A DNA stretch of 64,000 bases, taken from NCBI RefSeq assembly GCF_964283195.1, contig NZ_CAXYLH010000006.1. The stretch is one strand, 5' to 3'. The position numbers and the translations under genes were made by a program. Source of the stretch: Paratractidigestivibacter sp003150175. GTDB lineage: Bacteria > Actinomycetota > Coriobacteriia > Coriobacteriales > Atopobiaceae. The notes beneath the pieces are model-generated. The model searched no databases and was not told where the DNA came from. It worked only from the letters and a program-made list of their open reading frames with translations. This document shows, piece by piece, positions 9,737 through 17,713 of this stretch; positions within the stretch are counted from its first letter, which is position 1; each line of letters starts with the position of its first letter.

Positions 9737-10150
9737 TCATGCCGCGAGGCTCCCTTCCATCAGCGTCGAATGCCGAGCGGACTCGCACTTCTCCTCTACG
9801 TCATTCTGACGAGCGTGGCCATCGCCCCACCCATCAACCTTGGACATTCTGAGCTCACGTCGATAAGGAATCTCCGTAGTAAACGAGGGAGAGGCGTTGA
9901 ATTCAATGCGAATTCCAAGGGCAAGCTCGAATTGTGCGATGGACTTAAGGGTCATATTTGATTGAGTGTTGAGCATGTTGGATAAGCGTTGGGGAGTTAC
10001 GCCCATTCGCTCTGCGAGTTCCTTCTTTTTTATTCCCTGCCTTTGCATCTCCTCCGCCGCAAGATAAGCGAGTTCCAAGGCATGGTCGTAAGCAATCGTC
10101 TCCGCAGACTTGGTTTCTTCCATAAACGTAGAAAGGTCTACGGTCTCCAT
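9737..10150 (-). CDS. HigA-like XRE-family antitoxin/regulator
   Basis: 137 residues. After an N-terminal helix (ETKSAETIAYDHALELAYLAAEEMQRQ) comes an XRE helix-turn-helix: GIKKKELAERMGVTPQRLSNMLNTQSNMTLKSIAQFELALGIRI, about residues 38-82. The last 50 residues are a polar tail, which in TAC systems carries the chaperone-addiction segment. It heads a likely two-gene operon with the SecB-like gene. A near-palindromic operator lies in its promoter (10269-10288), consistent with autoregulation. Confidence 0.75.
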   Translation of the reverse strand: METVDLSTFMEETKSAETIAYDHALELAYLAAEEMQRQGIKKKELAERMGVTPQRLSNMLNTQSNMTLKSIAQFELALGIRIEFNASPSFTTEIPYRRELRMSKVDGWGDGHARQNDVEEKCESARHSTLMEGSLAA

Positions 10151-10268
10151 AGCGCAATCCCCTCATTCAGCTGCGTTCAGTTGTTGAAGCTGCACCGAAG
10201 CTTCCAACGCCAGCTACTGTTGTTCATTAACCGAGTGTTCAGCCAACTCATAATCGTTGTTAATGTAG

Positions 10269-10288
10269 AGTTCACTTATAAATGAACT
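10269..10288 (-). promoter_or_regulatory. Operator/promoter of the HigA-like gene
   Basis: AGTTCACTTATAAATGAACT is palindromic except for one C/A pair. On the minus strand it lies between TTTACA (-35-like) and TACATT (-10-like), a position at which a bound XRE repressor would block RNA polymerase. It is about 120 bp upstream of the start codon. Confidence 0.5.
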
Positions 10289-10664
10289 GTAAAGGAGCGA
10301 GCTGGTTGCAGTCAAATAACCCCTCCTTTAACGCTCGGATTCAAAGAAACATAGCGAGGCGCAGAGATGCCCGCGATACTCTCCGGCGCGGCCACGTGAC
10401 GGAGAGTATCCATATGGCAAGAAGCACCGAGAGAGCATTGAGAAGCCCAGGCGATCCGAGAGTGGAATAACATCTTCCACAGCACGTCAAAAAAGCTCGG
10501 CGATGACATAATCCCAGATTGTCATCAGTCAGATGCTTCAATTGACCCGGCATTCCATTCTTAAATGCAAGCCCAACCTAAACTAAGTCGTTTACCGGCA
10601 TGCCTTATAATGATGAATGTCGACCATATATTAGATTTCTTATGTTCTCAAGATAGGTTTCGCC
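10289..10664. other. Intergenic region upstream of hsdR
   Basis: 376 bp without a convincing gene. A good -10 box TATAAT lies at 10606-10611, 54 bases before the hsdR start, with no strong -35. A short palindrome-like pair GAGAGTATC / GATACTCTC brackets 10377-10410. Short reading frames on both strands show no ribosome-binding site or family resemblance. Confidence 0.4.
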
Positions 10665-13600
10665 ATGGTTTTCGATAAGGAAGCTCTCTTCGAAGAAGCA
10701 GTCATCACCGTGCTGAAGCAGCATGGCTGGGACGACGCGGGGGGCGTGCTTCGCTATCCCACAGAGCAGGGCCTCATCGACAACTGGGCGAAGATTCTGT
10801 TCCAGAACAACGCCGACATAGACCGCCTGAACGGCTGCCCGCTCACCCAGGGCGAGATGGCACAAATCATCGAACAAATCGAAACACTCAAGACCCCGCT
10901 CGCGCTCAACGGATTCATCAACGGAAAGACCGTCGCCATCACGCGCGACAACCCCGACGATGCGCTTCACCTGGGCAAGGAGATAAGCCTGAAGATCTAT
11001 GATCGTCAGGAGATTGCAGCCGGCCAGAGCCGCTACCAGATAGCTCAGCAGCCTGTCTATCCTGCGAAGAACAAGATTTTGAACGACCGTCGCGGAGACT
11101 TGTGCCTGCTCATTAACGGCATACCGGTCATCCATATCGAACTCAAACGCAGTGGCGTGCCCGTAAGCCAGGCAACCGGACAGATCGAAAAATACGCGCA
11201 CGAAGGTGTGTTCACGGGTCTCTTCCGTCTAGTTCAGATCTTTGTGGGAATGACCCCCGATGAGGCTCGGTACTTTGCCAACCCTGGAGCAGGCGCGTTT
11301 AACCCCAACTTCTACTTCCACTGGGAAGACTTCAACAACGAGCCCGTCTGCGCAGGTGACAAGCCCGGCACTGGCGAGTGGAAGCGCTTCACCTCGACGC
11401 TTCTCTCTATCCCTATGGCGCATCAGCTCATCGGCTTCTATACCGTGGCGGACAGCTCGGATGGCTGCCTAAAAGTCATGCGCAGCTACCAGTACTACGC
11501 GGCCGCCGCCATATCCGACAAGGTGCGCAGATGCAAGTGGGACGAGAGGCCCAAGAGCAGCGCCCCGGGGCGTCCTGGCGGCTATATATGGCATACCACC
11601 GGCTCCGGCAAGACCATGACGAGCTTCAAGTCGGCCCAGCTCATAGCCGACTCGCACGACGCCGACAAGGTGGTCTTCCTCATGGACCGCATCGAGCTGG
11701 GCACGCAGTCGCTCTCCGAGTACCGCGCATTCGCCGACGACGCCGATGACGTGCAGGGGACCGAGAACACGCAGGTGCTGAAGTCGAAGCTCGCGAGCGA
11801 CGACCCCAAGAACCGCCTCATCGTGACCTCTATCCAGAAGATGAGCAACGTGAAGGCCGGCGAGGGCAGGATCACCCAGGCGGAACTCGACCGCCTGGCC
11901 GCCAAGCGGATTGTGTTCGTTATAGACGAGTGCCACCGATCCACCTTCGGCGACATGCTCCAGGACATACGCCGCGCCTTCCCCAATGCCCTCTTCTTCG
12001 GTTTCACGGGAACGCCAATTCTCGACGAGAACCAGAAAAAAGGGTCGACCACGGCTATGGTGTTCGGCGAATGCTTGCACCGATACAGCATCGCCGACGG
12101 CATCCGTGACGGCAACGTGCTGGGCTTCGACCCCTACATGGTGACGACGTTCGATGACCACGACGTGCGCGAGGCCGTGGCCCTCGAGCAGGCCAAGGCT
12201 TCAAGCGTCGGCGAGGCCATCTCCGACGAGCGCAAGAGCAAGGTCTTCTATCACTACATGGACCAGGCGAAGGTCCCCATGGGGCCCATGGTCGACGGCG
12301 CCGGCAACCGCATCAAGGGCATCGAGGACTACCTGACCCGCGCCCAGTACTGGCCCGACACGCCGCACCACGACAAGGTGGTCGAGGACGTGCTGCGGCG
12401 CTTCCCCGTGCTCTCTCATGGCAGCAAGTTCCACGCGATCTTGGCGACGAGCTCCATCCCCGAGGCCATCGACTATTACCGCGCCTTCAAGAGGGAGGCG
12501 CCGCAGATGAAGGTGACCGCGCTCTTCGACCCAAGCATCGACAACGACGCCGGCTCCACCGTGAAGGAGGACGCCCTGGTCGAGCTTATCGAGGACTACA
12601 ACAAAGCATATGGCCAGGAGTTCACCATTCCCACCTGGCCCGCCATGAAGAAGGACATCTCGGCGCGCCTTTCCCATAAGAAGCCCTACGTCAACGTCGA
12701 CGCCAACCGCGAGAGCCGCATCGACCTGCTCATCGTGGTGGACCAGATGCTCACGGGCTTCGACTCCAAGTGGCTCAACACGCTCTACCTCGACAAGGTC
12801 ATCGACTACGAGAGCATCATCCAGGCATTCAGCCGCACCAACCGCCTGTTCGGCCCCGACAAGCCCTTCGGCACCATCCGCTACTACCGCCGTCCCCATA
12901 CTATGAAGGGCCACATCGAGGCCGCGGTGAAGCTGTACTCGGGCGACCGCCCGCTCGACATGTTCGCGCAGAAGCTCCCGGACAATATCGCGCTGATGGA
13001 CGCGCGGCTGCAGGAGATACTCATGGTGTTCGAGGCAGCGGGCGTTGGCGACCTCTCGAAACTTCCCGCATCGCAAGAGGCCAGGCGCAAGTTCGCCAAG
13101 GAGTTTGTCGAGCTCAACGAGTTCCTCGAAGCCGCTAAGGTGCAGGGTTTCACATGGGAGCAGGACACCTATCAGTTTGAGGAGGAGCCGGAAGAAGGCA
13201 AGCTGAAGGGCAAGTCATTCTTCGTGCAGCCGGTCATCGACGAGCGGACCTACCTCATCCTAGTGCAGCGCTACAAGGAGCTATTCGTAGGAGGAGGCGG
13301 TCCCGGCGGCGCGCCCGAAGCGCCCTACGAGCTCGTCGGTCATATAACCGAGATCGACACGGGGCTCATAGACAGCGACTACATGAACGCGAACTTCGAG
13401 AAGTGGCTGAAATGCCTCGAGCAGGACGACGAGGGGCTCGCCGCCGCGCGCGAGGAGCTCCACCGATCGTTCGCGACCCTGAGCCAGGATGACCAGCGTT
13501 TCGCCGAGCTGTTCCTTCACGACGTCGAGCGAGGGGACGCCGTCCTGGAAGACGGCATGACGTTGAGAGATTACATCACGTCCTATGCCCGCAAGGCGAA

Positions 13601-13865
13601 AAACGCTCAGGTCGAGCGGGTCGTCGAGGCGCTCGGCATAGACGGCGAGCTTCTTGCCACCATGGCTGCGCTCGACCTGGCGGAATCGAATATTAACGAG
13701 TTTGGGCGCTTCGACGATTTGAAGGACTCGGTGGACAAGGCGCGCGCCAAGGCCTTCTTTGAGCAGAAGGAGGGCAAGACGCTCCCCCTGTTCAAGGTGA
13801 ACACCCGTGCGGCGGCGCTGTTGAAGAAGTTCATCCTGGAAGGCGGCTTCGACATCGACGAATGA
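10665..13865 (+). CDS. hsdR: Type I restriction enzyme R subunit
   Basis: 1066 residues. N-terminal nuclease domain with GDLCLLINGIPVIHIELKRSG (PD-(D/E)xK core, about residues 145-165). The motor domains show Walker A HTTGSGKT (about 310), DECHRSTFGDM (DEAH-type box) and FGFTGTP, then a second RecA domain with VDQMLTGFDSK and QAFSRTNRLF. The C-terminal helical part binds the methylase. It cleaves DNA after ATP-driven translocation when HsdM/HsdS find an unmethylated site. The gene is full length and overlaps the first hsdS cassette by ATGA. Its methylase partner on the opposite strand is frameshifted. Confidence 0.95.
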   Translation: MVFDKEALFEEAVITVLKQHGWDDAGGVLRYPTEQGLIDNWAKILFQNNADIDRLNGCPLTQGEMAQIIEQIETLKTPLALNGFINGKTVAITRDNPDDALHLGKEISLKIYDRQEIAAGQSRYQIAQQPVYPAKNKILNDRRGDLCLLINGIPVIHIELKRSGVPVSQATGQIEKYAHEGVFTGLFRLVQIFVGMTPDEARYFANPGAGAFNPNFYFHWEDFNNEPVCAGDKPGTGEWKRFTSTLLSIPMAHQLIGFYTVADSSDGCLKVMRSYQYYAAAAISDKVRRCKWDERPKSSAPGRPGGYIWHTTGSGKTMTSFKSAQLIADSHDADKVVFLMDRIELGTQSLSEYRAFADDADDVQGTENTQVLKSKLASDDPKNRLIVTSIQKMSNVKAGEGRITQAELDRLAAKRIVFVIDECHRSTFGDMLQDIRRAFPNALFFGFTGTPILDENQKKGSTTAMVFGECLHRYSIADGIRDGNVLGFDPYMVTTFDDHDVREAVALEQAKASSVGEAISDERKSKVFYHYMDQAKVPMGPMVDGAGNRIKGIEDYLTRAQYWPDTPHHDKVVEDVLRRFPVLSHGSKFHAILATSSIPEAIDYYRAFKREAPQMKVTALFDPSIDNDAGSTVKEDALVELIEDYNKAYGQEFTIPTWPAMKKDISARLSHKKPYVNVDANRESRIDLLIVVDQMLTGFDSKWLNTLYLDKVIDYESIIQAFSRTNRLFGPDKPFGTIRYYRRPHTMKGHIEAAVKLYSGDRPLDMFAQKLPDNIALMDARLQEILMVFEAAGVGDLSKLPASQEARRKFAKEFVELNEFLEAAKVQGFTWEQDTYQFEEEPEEGKLKGKSFFVQPVIDERTYLILVQRYKELFVGGGGPGGAPEAPYELVGHITEIDTGLIDSDYMNANFEKWLKCLEQDDEGLAAAREELHRSFATLSQDDQRFAELFLHDVERGDAVLEDGMTLRDYITSYARKAKNAQVERVVEALGIDGELLATMAALDLAESNINEFGRFDDLKDSVDKARAKAFFEQKEGKTLPLFKVNTRAAALLKKFILEGGFDIDE

Positions 13866-14470
13866 GCGGCGATTTTGAACAGGATAAATCGAGGGTTTGT
13901 CAATCCGAGGGGGCGTATGCGACCATGCGTCCCCTCGCTTCATCTTGGGAACAGCGTAAGTTCTCGGATATCGTTGATGTTTGCAGCGGTAAGGATTACA
14001 AGCACCTCGAAGAAGGTCCCATTCCCGTCTATGGAACCGGCGGTTTTATGACGAGCGTTGACGAGGCTTTGTCTTACGACCGCGATGCTGTTGGTATCGG
14101 CAGGAAGGGAACGATCGACAAACCGTATTTGCTAAAGGCTCCATTTTGGACGGTTGATACGCTGTTTTATGCGATTCCAAAACCGGACATGGACCTTGAA
14201 TTCGTTCATTGCTCCTTTTTGAATGTTGATTGGAAATCCAAGGATGAATCGACTGGGTTGCCCAGTTTATCTAAAGAAGCAATTAATGAAACCATCGCAC
14301 TTGTTCCAAGTTTTAATGAGCAGAGCCGGATTGGCGAGTTTTTTAACGGCCTCGATTTCCTCATCACCCTTCATCAGCGTGAGCCGCCTCACATGATGAA
14401 AGAGGATAAAAATGCCAATCGGTATCAACGAAGAATCGCTTTTCTGCGATTACTACTCGCAATGGATTAG
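13862..14470 (+). CDS. Half-length HsdS cassette A (one target-recognition domain)
   Basis: 202 residues, starting at the ATG that overlaps the hsdR stop. It carries one target-recognition domain bounded by WEQRKF (DNA copy at 13944-13961) and LDFLITLHQRE (copy at 14360-14385), the same boundary motifs seen in the complete hsdS. The first 29 residues and the last 30 are unrelated filler read through to a stop. A half subunit might pair with itself or more likely serves as donor DNA for recombination. It is the only cassette with its own translation coupling. Confidence 0.75.
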   Translation: MSGDFEQDKSRVCQSEGAYATMRPLASSWEQRKFSDIVDVCSGKDYKHLEEGPIPVYGTGGFMTSVDEALSYDRDAVGIGRKGTIDKPYLLKAPFWTVDTLFYAIPKPDMDLEFVHCSFLNVDWKSKDESTGLPSLSKEAINETIALVPSFNEQSRIGEFFNGLDFLITLHQREPPHMMKEDKNANRYQRRIAFLRLLLAMD

Positions 14471-15338
14471 CGTCTACAAAGAAGGTGCCATCCGTGAGGT
14501 CACCATGGGAAAGTACCGACTCACGCAGTCTTGGCTCGCCAAGCTGATTCCAGACCTCAGGATAAAGGATCTCGACCGGACCTCGTACCAGCAGCTCATC
14601 AACGGTTACGCAGAGCACCACGAGCGCCAGACAACCATGGACTTCCACCATCAGCTTAAAGGGGCTATCCTTGACGCAGTTGACGAAGGGCTCATCCCCC
14701 GCGACCCTACACGCAAGGCCATCATCAAAGGGAAACAGCCGCGTTCGAAAAAGATCAAGTATCTCAACCAGTTTGAGCTTCATGCCATGCTCGGTGACCT
14801 TGATTTATCGGGCGGACCGAGTTGGGATTGGCTTATTCTCATAGTCGCTAAAACGGGCCTGCGCTTCTCCGAGGCCCTTGGGCTTACTCCCGAAGACTTT
14901 GACTTCGCCCATCAAACGCTCTCGGTGAACAAGACCTGGGATTACAAGAACGGCGGCGGATTCGTCCCCACGAAAAATGCCTCATCGATGCGGAAGGTTC
15001 AACTCGACTGGCAGCTCATCATGCAACTATCTGGGCTGCTCAAAGACCTTCCGCCGACTGAGCCCATATTTGTAAAGGGAAAGGTCTATAACTCGACGGC
15101 TAACAGCGTTTTAGCGCGCCACTGCAAAAATGTTGGCGTGCCCACCATATCCATCCACGGACTGCGGCATACGCATGCATCACTTTTGCTGTTCGCTGGC
15201 GTCTCCATCGCCAGCGTATCCCGAAGGCTCGGGCATGCAAGCATGACCACCACCCAGGAAACCTATCTGCACGTCATCCAAGAGCTCGAGAACAAGGACA
15301 TTGACATCGTCATGAGGGCTCTTTCGACTCTTATTTAG
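14412..15338 (+). CDS. Tyrosine recombinase of the hsdS locus
   Basis: 308 residues with an N-terminal SAM-like DNA-binding domain (residues about 10-100) and the catalytic domain: TGLRFSEALGL (Arg), a Lys in the beta-hairpin region, HGLRHTHASLLL (HxxR) and LGHASMTTTQETYLHV (His and nucleophilic Tyr). It is bracketed by a perfect 26-bp inverted repeat (14360-14385 and 15357-15382) that also forms the 3' ends of cassettes A and B. Recombinases in this position invert hsdS segments in phase-variable type I systems, so this is very probably the shuffling enzyme rather than a prophage integrase. Confidence 0.9.
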   Translation: MPIGINEESLFCDYYSQWISVYKEGAIREVTMGKYRLTQSWLAKLIPDLRIKDLDRTSYQQLINGYAEHHERQTTMDFHHQLKGAILDAVDEGLIPRDPTRKAIIKGKQPRSKKIKYLNQFELHAMLGDLDLSGGPSWDWLILIVAKTGLRFSEALGLTPEDFDFAHQTLSVNKTWDYKNGGGFVPTKNASSMRKVQLDWQLIMQLSGLLKDLPPTEPIFVKGKVYNSTANSVLARHCKNVGVPTISIHGLRHTHASLLLFAGVSIASVSRRLGHASMTTTQETYLHVIQELENKDIDIVMRALSTLI

Positions 15339-15883
15339 CCTGTATCAGTAAACCGTGGCTCACGCTGATGAAGGGTGATGAGGGAGTCTAGTTGCGCGAG
15401 TAGCCCGCAAATCAGTTTTTGCTCTGCAACAGATGGTATTGAAATCGTTCCCTTCAATGCGTTTTCGGCGGAAACCTTCATGTCGTTTTTAGCACCCTTG
15501 CTAATGAGAGGGTGAAGGTAATTGTTGACCCTGGCATCCTGCGAGAAGTAGCAGTCGATAAAGTCGGCAAGTGTATCATTGAGCGGCCTATATATTGCGT
15601 ACAGCGTAGAAACTATGCCTGAGCGGCTCTTATTGCTCTTGATGATCCCGAAGGGGTTATCCTTTAGGGGCGATTTTGTATAAACAATTTCACCATGGTT
15701 CAGGATGCCGTAGTTAGACAAGTCGGCTCCAGCAAAACTTCTTCCCTGAAATGCTATGCTATTTGATTTATAACTCCGAAGTCTTTAGACACTGATAGAA
15801 CGTCATTACGCTTGAAAGCACCGTTGGAGTTCTTTTCGGAAGAAACCGTCAGACATTCATTCAACTTACGCTGTTCCCAAGCG
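15335..15883 (-). pseudogene. Silent HsdS cassette B, frameshifted
   Basis: On the minus strand a target-recognition domain begins at WEQRKL (repeat 15864-15881) and ends at LDSLITLHQREP (15357-15382). There is no start codon in front. Translation reads through VSKDFGVINQIA and then meets TAG; the continuation AFQGRSFAGADLSNYGIL is one frame away. The cause is a tandem ATGCT ATGCT at 15751-15760: removing one 5-base unit restores the usual family sequence INQIxFQGRSFAGA. The cassette is thus unexpressed and also broken. Confidence 0.75.
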
Positions 15884-15925
15884 GTTATTCAGATTGGACG
15901 ACTCCATCTTGGGAACAGCGTAAGT
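15864..15925. repeat. Head-to-head hsdS 5' recombination repeats
   Basis: ACTTACGCTGTTCCCAAG (15864-15881) faces its exact complement (15908-15925). The same 18-mer occurs at 13944 (+), 17046 (-) and 17643 (-), always encoding the WEQRK boundary of a target-recognition domain. A matching set of 3' boundary repeats (CTGATGAAGGGTGATGAG and complement) occurs at 14360, 15365, 16375, 16573 and 17170. Confidence 0.85.
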
Positions 15926-16395
15926 TGGGAGAGTTGTTCGTCGAATGCGATGAGCGCTCCTCAACCGAAGAGATCCTGTCGGTTAGCGTAGCCAACGGTA
16001 TCTATCCAGCATCCGAATCCGAAAGAAATACCAATCCTGGCGCAAGTATCGCCAATTATAAGATTGTTCGCGTTGGGGACATCGTGTACAACAGCATGCG
16101 CATGTGGCAGGGCGCGGTTGGTTCAAGCAGGTACAACGGCATCGTAAGCCCAGCTTATGTGGTTGCAAAGCCCGTAGTCGAGCTTGACTCGACTTGCTTT
16201 GGCTACCTGTTGAAGAGGCCTGAAATGCTTTACGAATACCTCTGTAACTCACAAGGCAATTCCAAAGATACGCAAACTCTGAGGTACGAACGCTTCGCTG
16301 AAATTACAGCTGAAGTACCATCGACTATCGAAGAACAGCGAGCAATATCCGATTGTCTAGAGGGTCTCGACAAACTCATCACCCTTCATCAGTGA
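15908..16395 (+). pseudogene. Silent HsdS cassette C
   Basis: A third target-recognition domain on the + strand from WEQRKLGELF (repeat 15908-15925) to LDKLITLHQ followed at once by TGA (16393). It has no plausible start codon; only a TTG in the boundary motif could serve. The domain (VANGIYPASESERNTNPGASIANYKIVRVGDIVYNSMRMW) differs from those of A, B and the expressed gene. It is a donor cassette that would become active when recombined onto a start. The closing codon differs by one base from the CAGCGT seen in the other copies. Confidence 0.7.
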
Positions 16396-16443
16396 CAGCA
16401 GTAAGAAGGCGATAACGTCTTGTGTCTCGGTCACAAATAGTAA

Positions 16444-16478
16444 AAACCGTCGATTCGGCTAATGCGAATCGACGGTTT
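16444..16478. terminator. Bidirectional terminator between cassette C and hsdS
   Basis: Perfect 14-bp stem AAACCGTCGATTCG / CGAATCGACGGTTT with a 7-base loop, flanked by A-rich and T-rich ends, between convergent hsdS sequences. Confidence 0.75.
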
Positions 16479-16512
16479 CGGGGATCGCAGAGCGACGACT
16501 GTGTCAAAAAAA

Positions 16513-17712
16513 CTAAACGAACATCTTGTCTAAAAGCGATTTCTTCGTATTCTTCAGTAAATCCAACTTACGCTGATGAAGGGTGATGAGGTCGTCAAGC
16601 TGTTTGAAAAAACGGCCAATGGCCTCTTGCTCGTAAAGAGCTGGAACCAAAATAGATTCGCGCATCAAGTCAGCCGGCACAAGCTCGTTCATCATCGTGC
16701 CGCTTTTCGTGGCATTGACAAGTACTGGACGCATCATCGATTCGCGCGGAATGTAGTGTTTCCAAAAGCTGTATCGCTGTTCGACAATTGGCCTCAGGCA
16801 AGAAAACCTTGGCGACATAAGCCCGTCACCTGCATCGTTGAGAACGAAGCGACCGTAAGCATGCTCTTTGTTAGTATGCCCCTCAAATGCAATGTCTCCC
16901 ACGCGAACGACCTTGTATGTACTCAAGGAGTTATCTGCAGCTCCGTTACCTCCGTTGTACGTCATGGTGGCAACTGAAAGGGTCTTGTCGTAGCCGAACT
17001 CACAGCCCTCATTACGCTCGTTGTTGATGACATACAGCTCCGAGAACTTACGCTGTTCCCAAGGGTCAGTAAAACCCTCGAAGCGGATTTCGGGCTCGGT
17101 CTCGCCGGGTTTCGGAAACATCTTGTCGAGCATCGATTTCTTCACCGTGCACAGCTTGTCGTACTTACGCTGATGAAGGGTGATGAGGTCGTCAAGCTGT
17201 TTGAAAAAACGGCCAATGGCCTCTTGCTCGTAAAGAGCTGGAACCAAAATAGATTCGCGCATCAAGTCAGCCGGCACAAGCTCGTTCATCATCGTGCCGC
17301 TTTTCGTGGCATTGACAAGTACTGGACGCATCATCGATTCGCGCGGAATGTAGTGTTTCCAAAAGCTGTATCGCTGTTCGACAATTGGCCTCAGGCAAGA
17401 AAACCTTGGCGACATAAGCCCGTTACCTGCATCGTTGAGAACGAAGCGACCGTAAGCATGCTCTTTGTTAGTATGCCCCTCAAATGCAATGTCTCCCACG
17501 CGAACGACCTTGTATGTACTCAAGGAGTTATCTGCAGCTCCGTTACCTCCGTTGTACGTCATGGTGGCAACTGAAAGGGTCTTGTCGTAGCCGAACTCAC
17601 AGCCCTCATTACGCTCGTTGTTGATGACATACAGCTCCGAGAACTTACGCTGTTCCCAAGGGTCAGTGAAACCCTCGAAGCGGATTTCTGGGGTATTCTG
17701 TTTCTCGGCCAT
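16513..17712 (-). CDS. hsdS: Type I restriction specificity subunit HsdS with duplicated target-recognition domain
   Basis: 399 residues from ATG 17712, one base after the hsdM stop. Two target-recognition domains, each from EIRFEGFTDPWEQRKF to DLITLHQRK, are joined by the spacer helix YDKLCTVKKSMLDKMF and ended by LDLLKNTKKSLLDKMF. The two domains are virtually identical in protein (one Asn/Asp difference) and DNA, unlike normal HsdS in which they differ. Such a subunit should recognise a symmetric split site (sequence, gap, reverse complement). It is the only hsdS here with a proper start and a methylase gene in front. Confidence 0.93.
   Translation of the reverse strand: MAEKQNTPEIRFEGFTDPWEQRKFSELYVINNERNEGCEFGYDKTLSVATMTYNGGNGAADNSLSTYKVVRVGDIAFEGHTNKEHAYGRFVLNDAGNGLMSPRFSCLRPIVEQRYSFWKHYIPRESMMRPVLVNATKSGTMMNELVPADLMRESILVPALYEQEAIGRFFKQLDDLITLHQRKYDKLCTVKKSMLDKMFPKPGETEPEIRFEGFTDPWEQRKFSELYVINNERNEGCEFGYDKTLSVATMTYNGGNGAADNSLSTYKVVRVGDIAFEGHTNKEHAYGRFVLNDAGDGLMSPRFSCLRPIVEQRYSFWKHYIPRESMMRPVLVNATKSGTMMNELVPADLMRESILVPALYEQEAIGRFFKQLDDLITLHQRKLDLLKNTKKSLLDKMFV
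16566..17091. repeat. 526-bp direct repeat, copy 1 (inside hsdS)
   Basis: Matches 17163-17688 at a constant offset of 597 bp. I noted only two differences (C/T near 16827 and A/G near 17071). It covers a whole target-recognition domain with both boundary motifs, so it marks a recent duplication or gene conversion. Confidence 0.9.
17163..17688. repeat. 526-bp direct repeat, copy 2 (inside hsdS)
   Basis: Second copy of the 16566-17091 unit, encoding the N-terminal target-recognition domain of HsdS. Confidence 0.9.
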
Positions 17713-17713
17713 G

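Noticed and set aside
14412..15338. Prophage or integrative-element integrase
   Set aside because: It is enclosed by hsdS boundary repeats with no phage or conjugation genes, so a local hsdS recombinase fits better.
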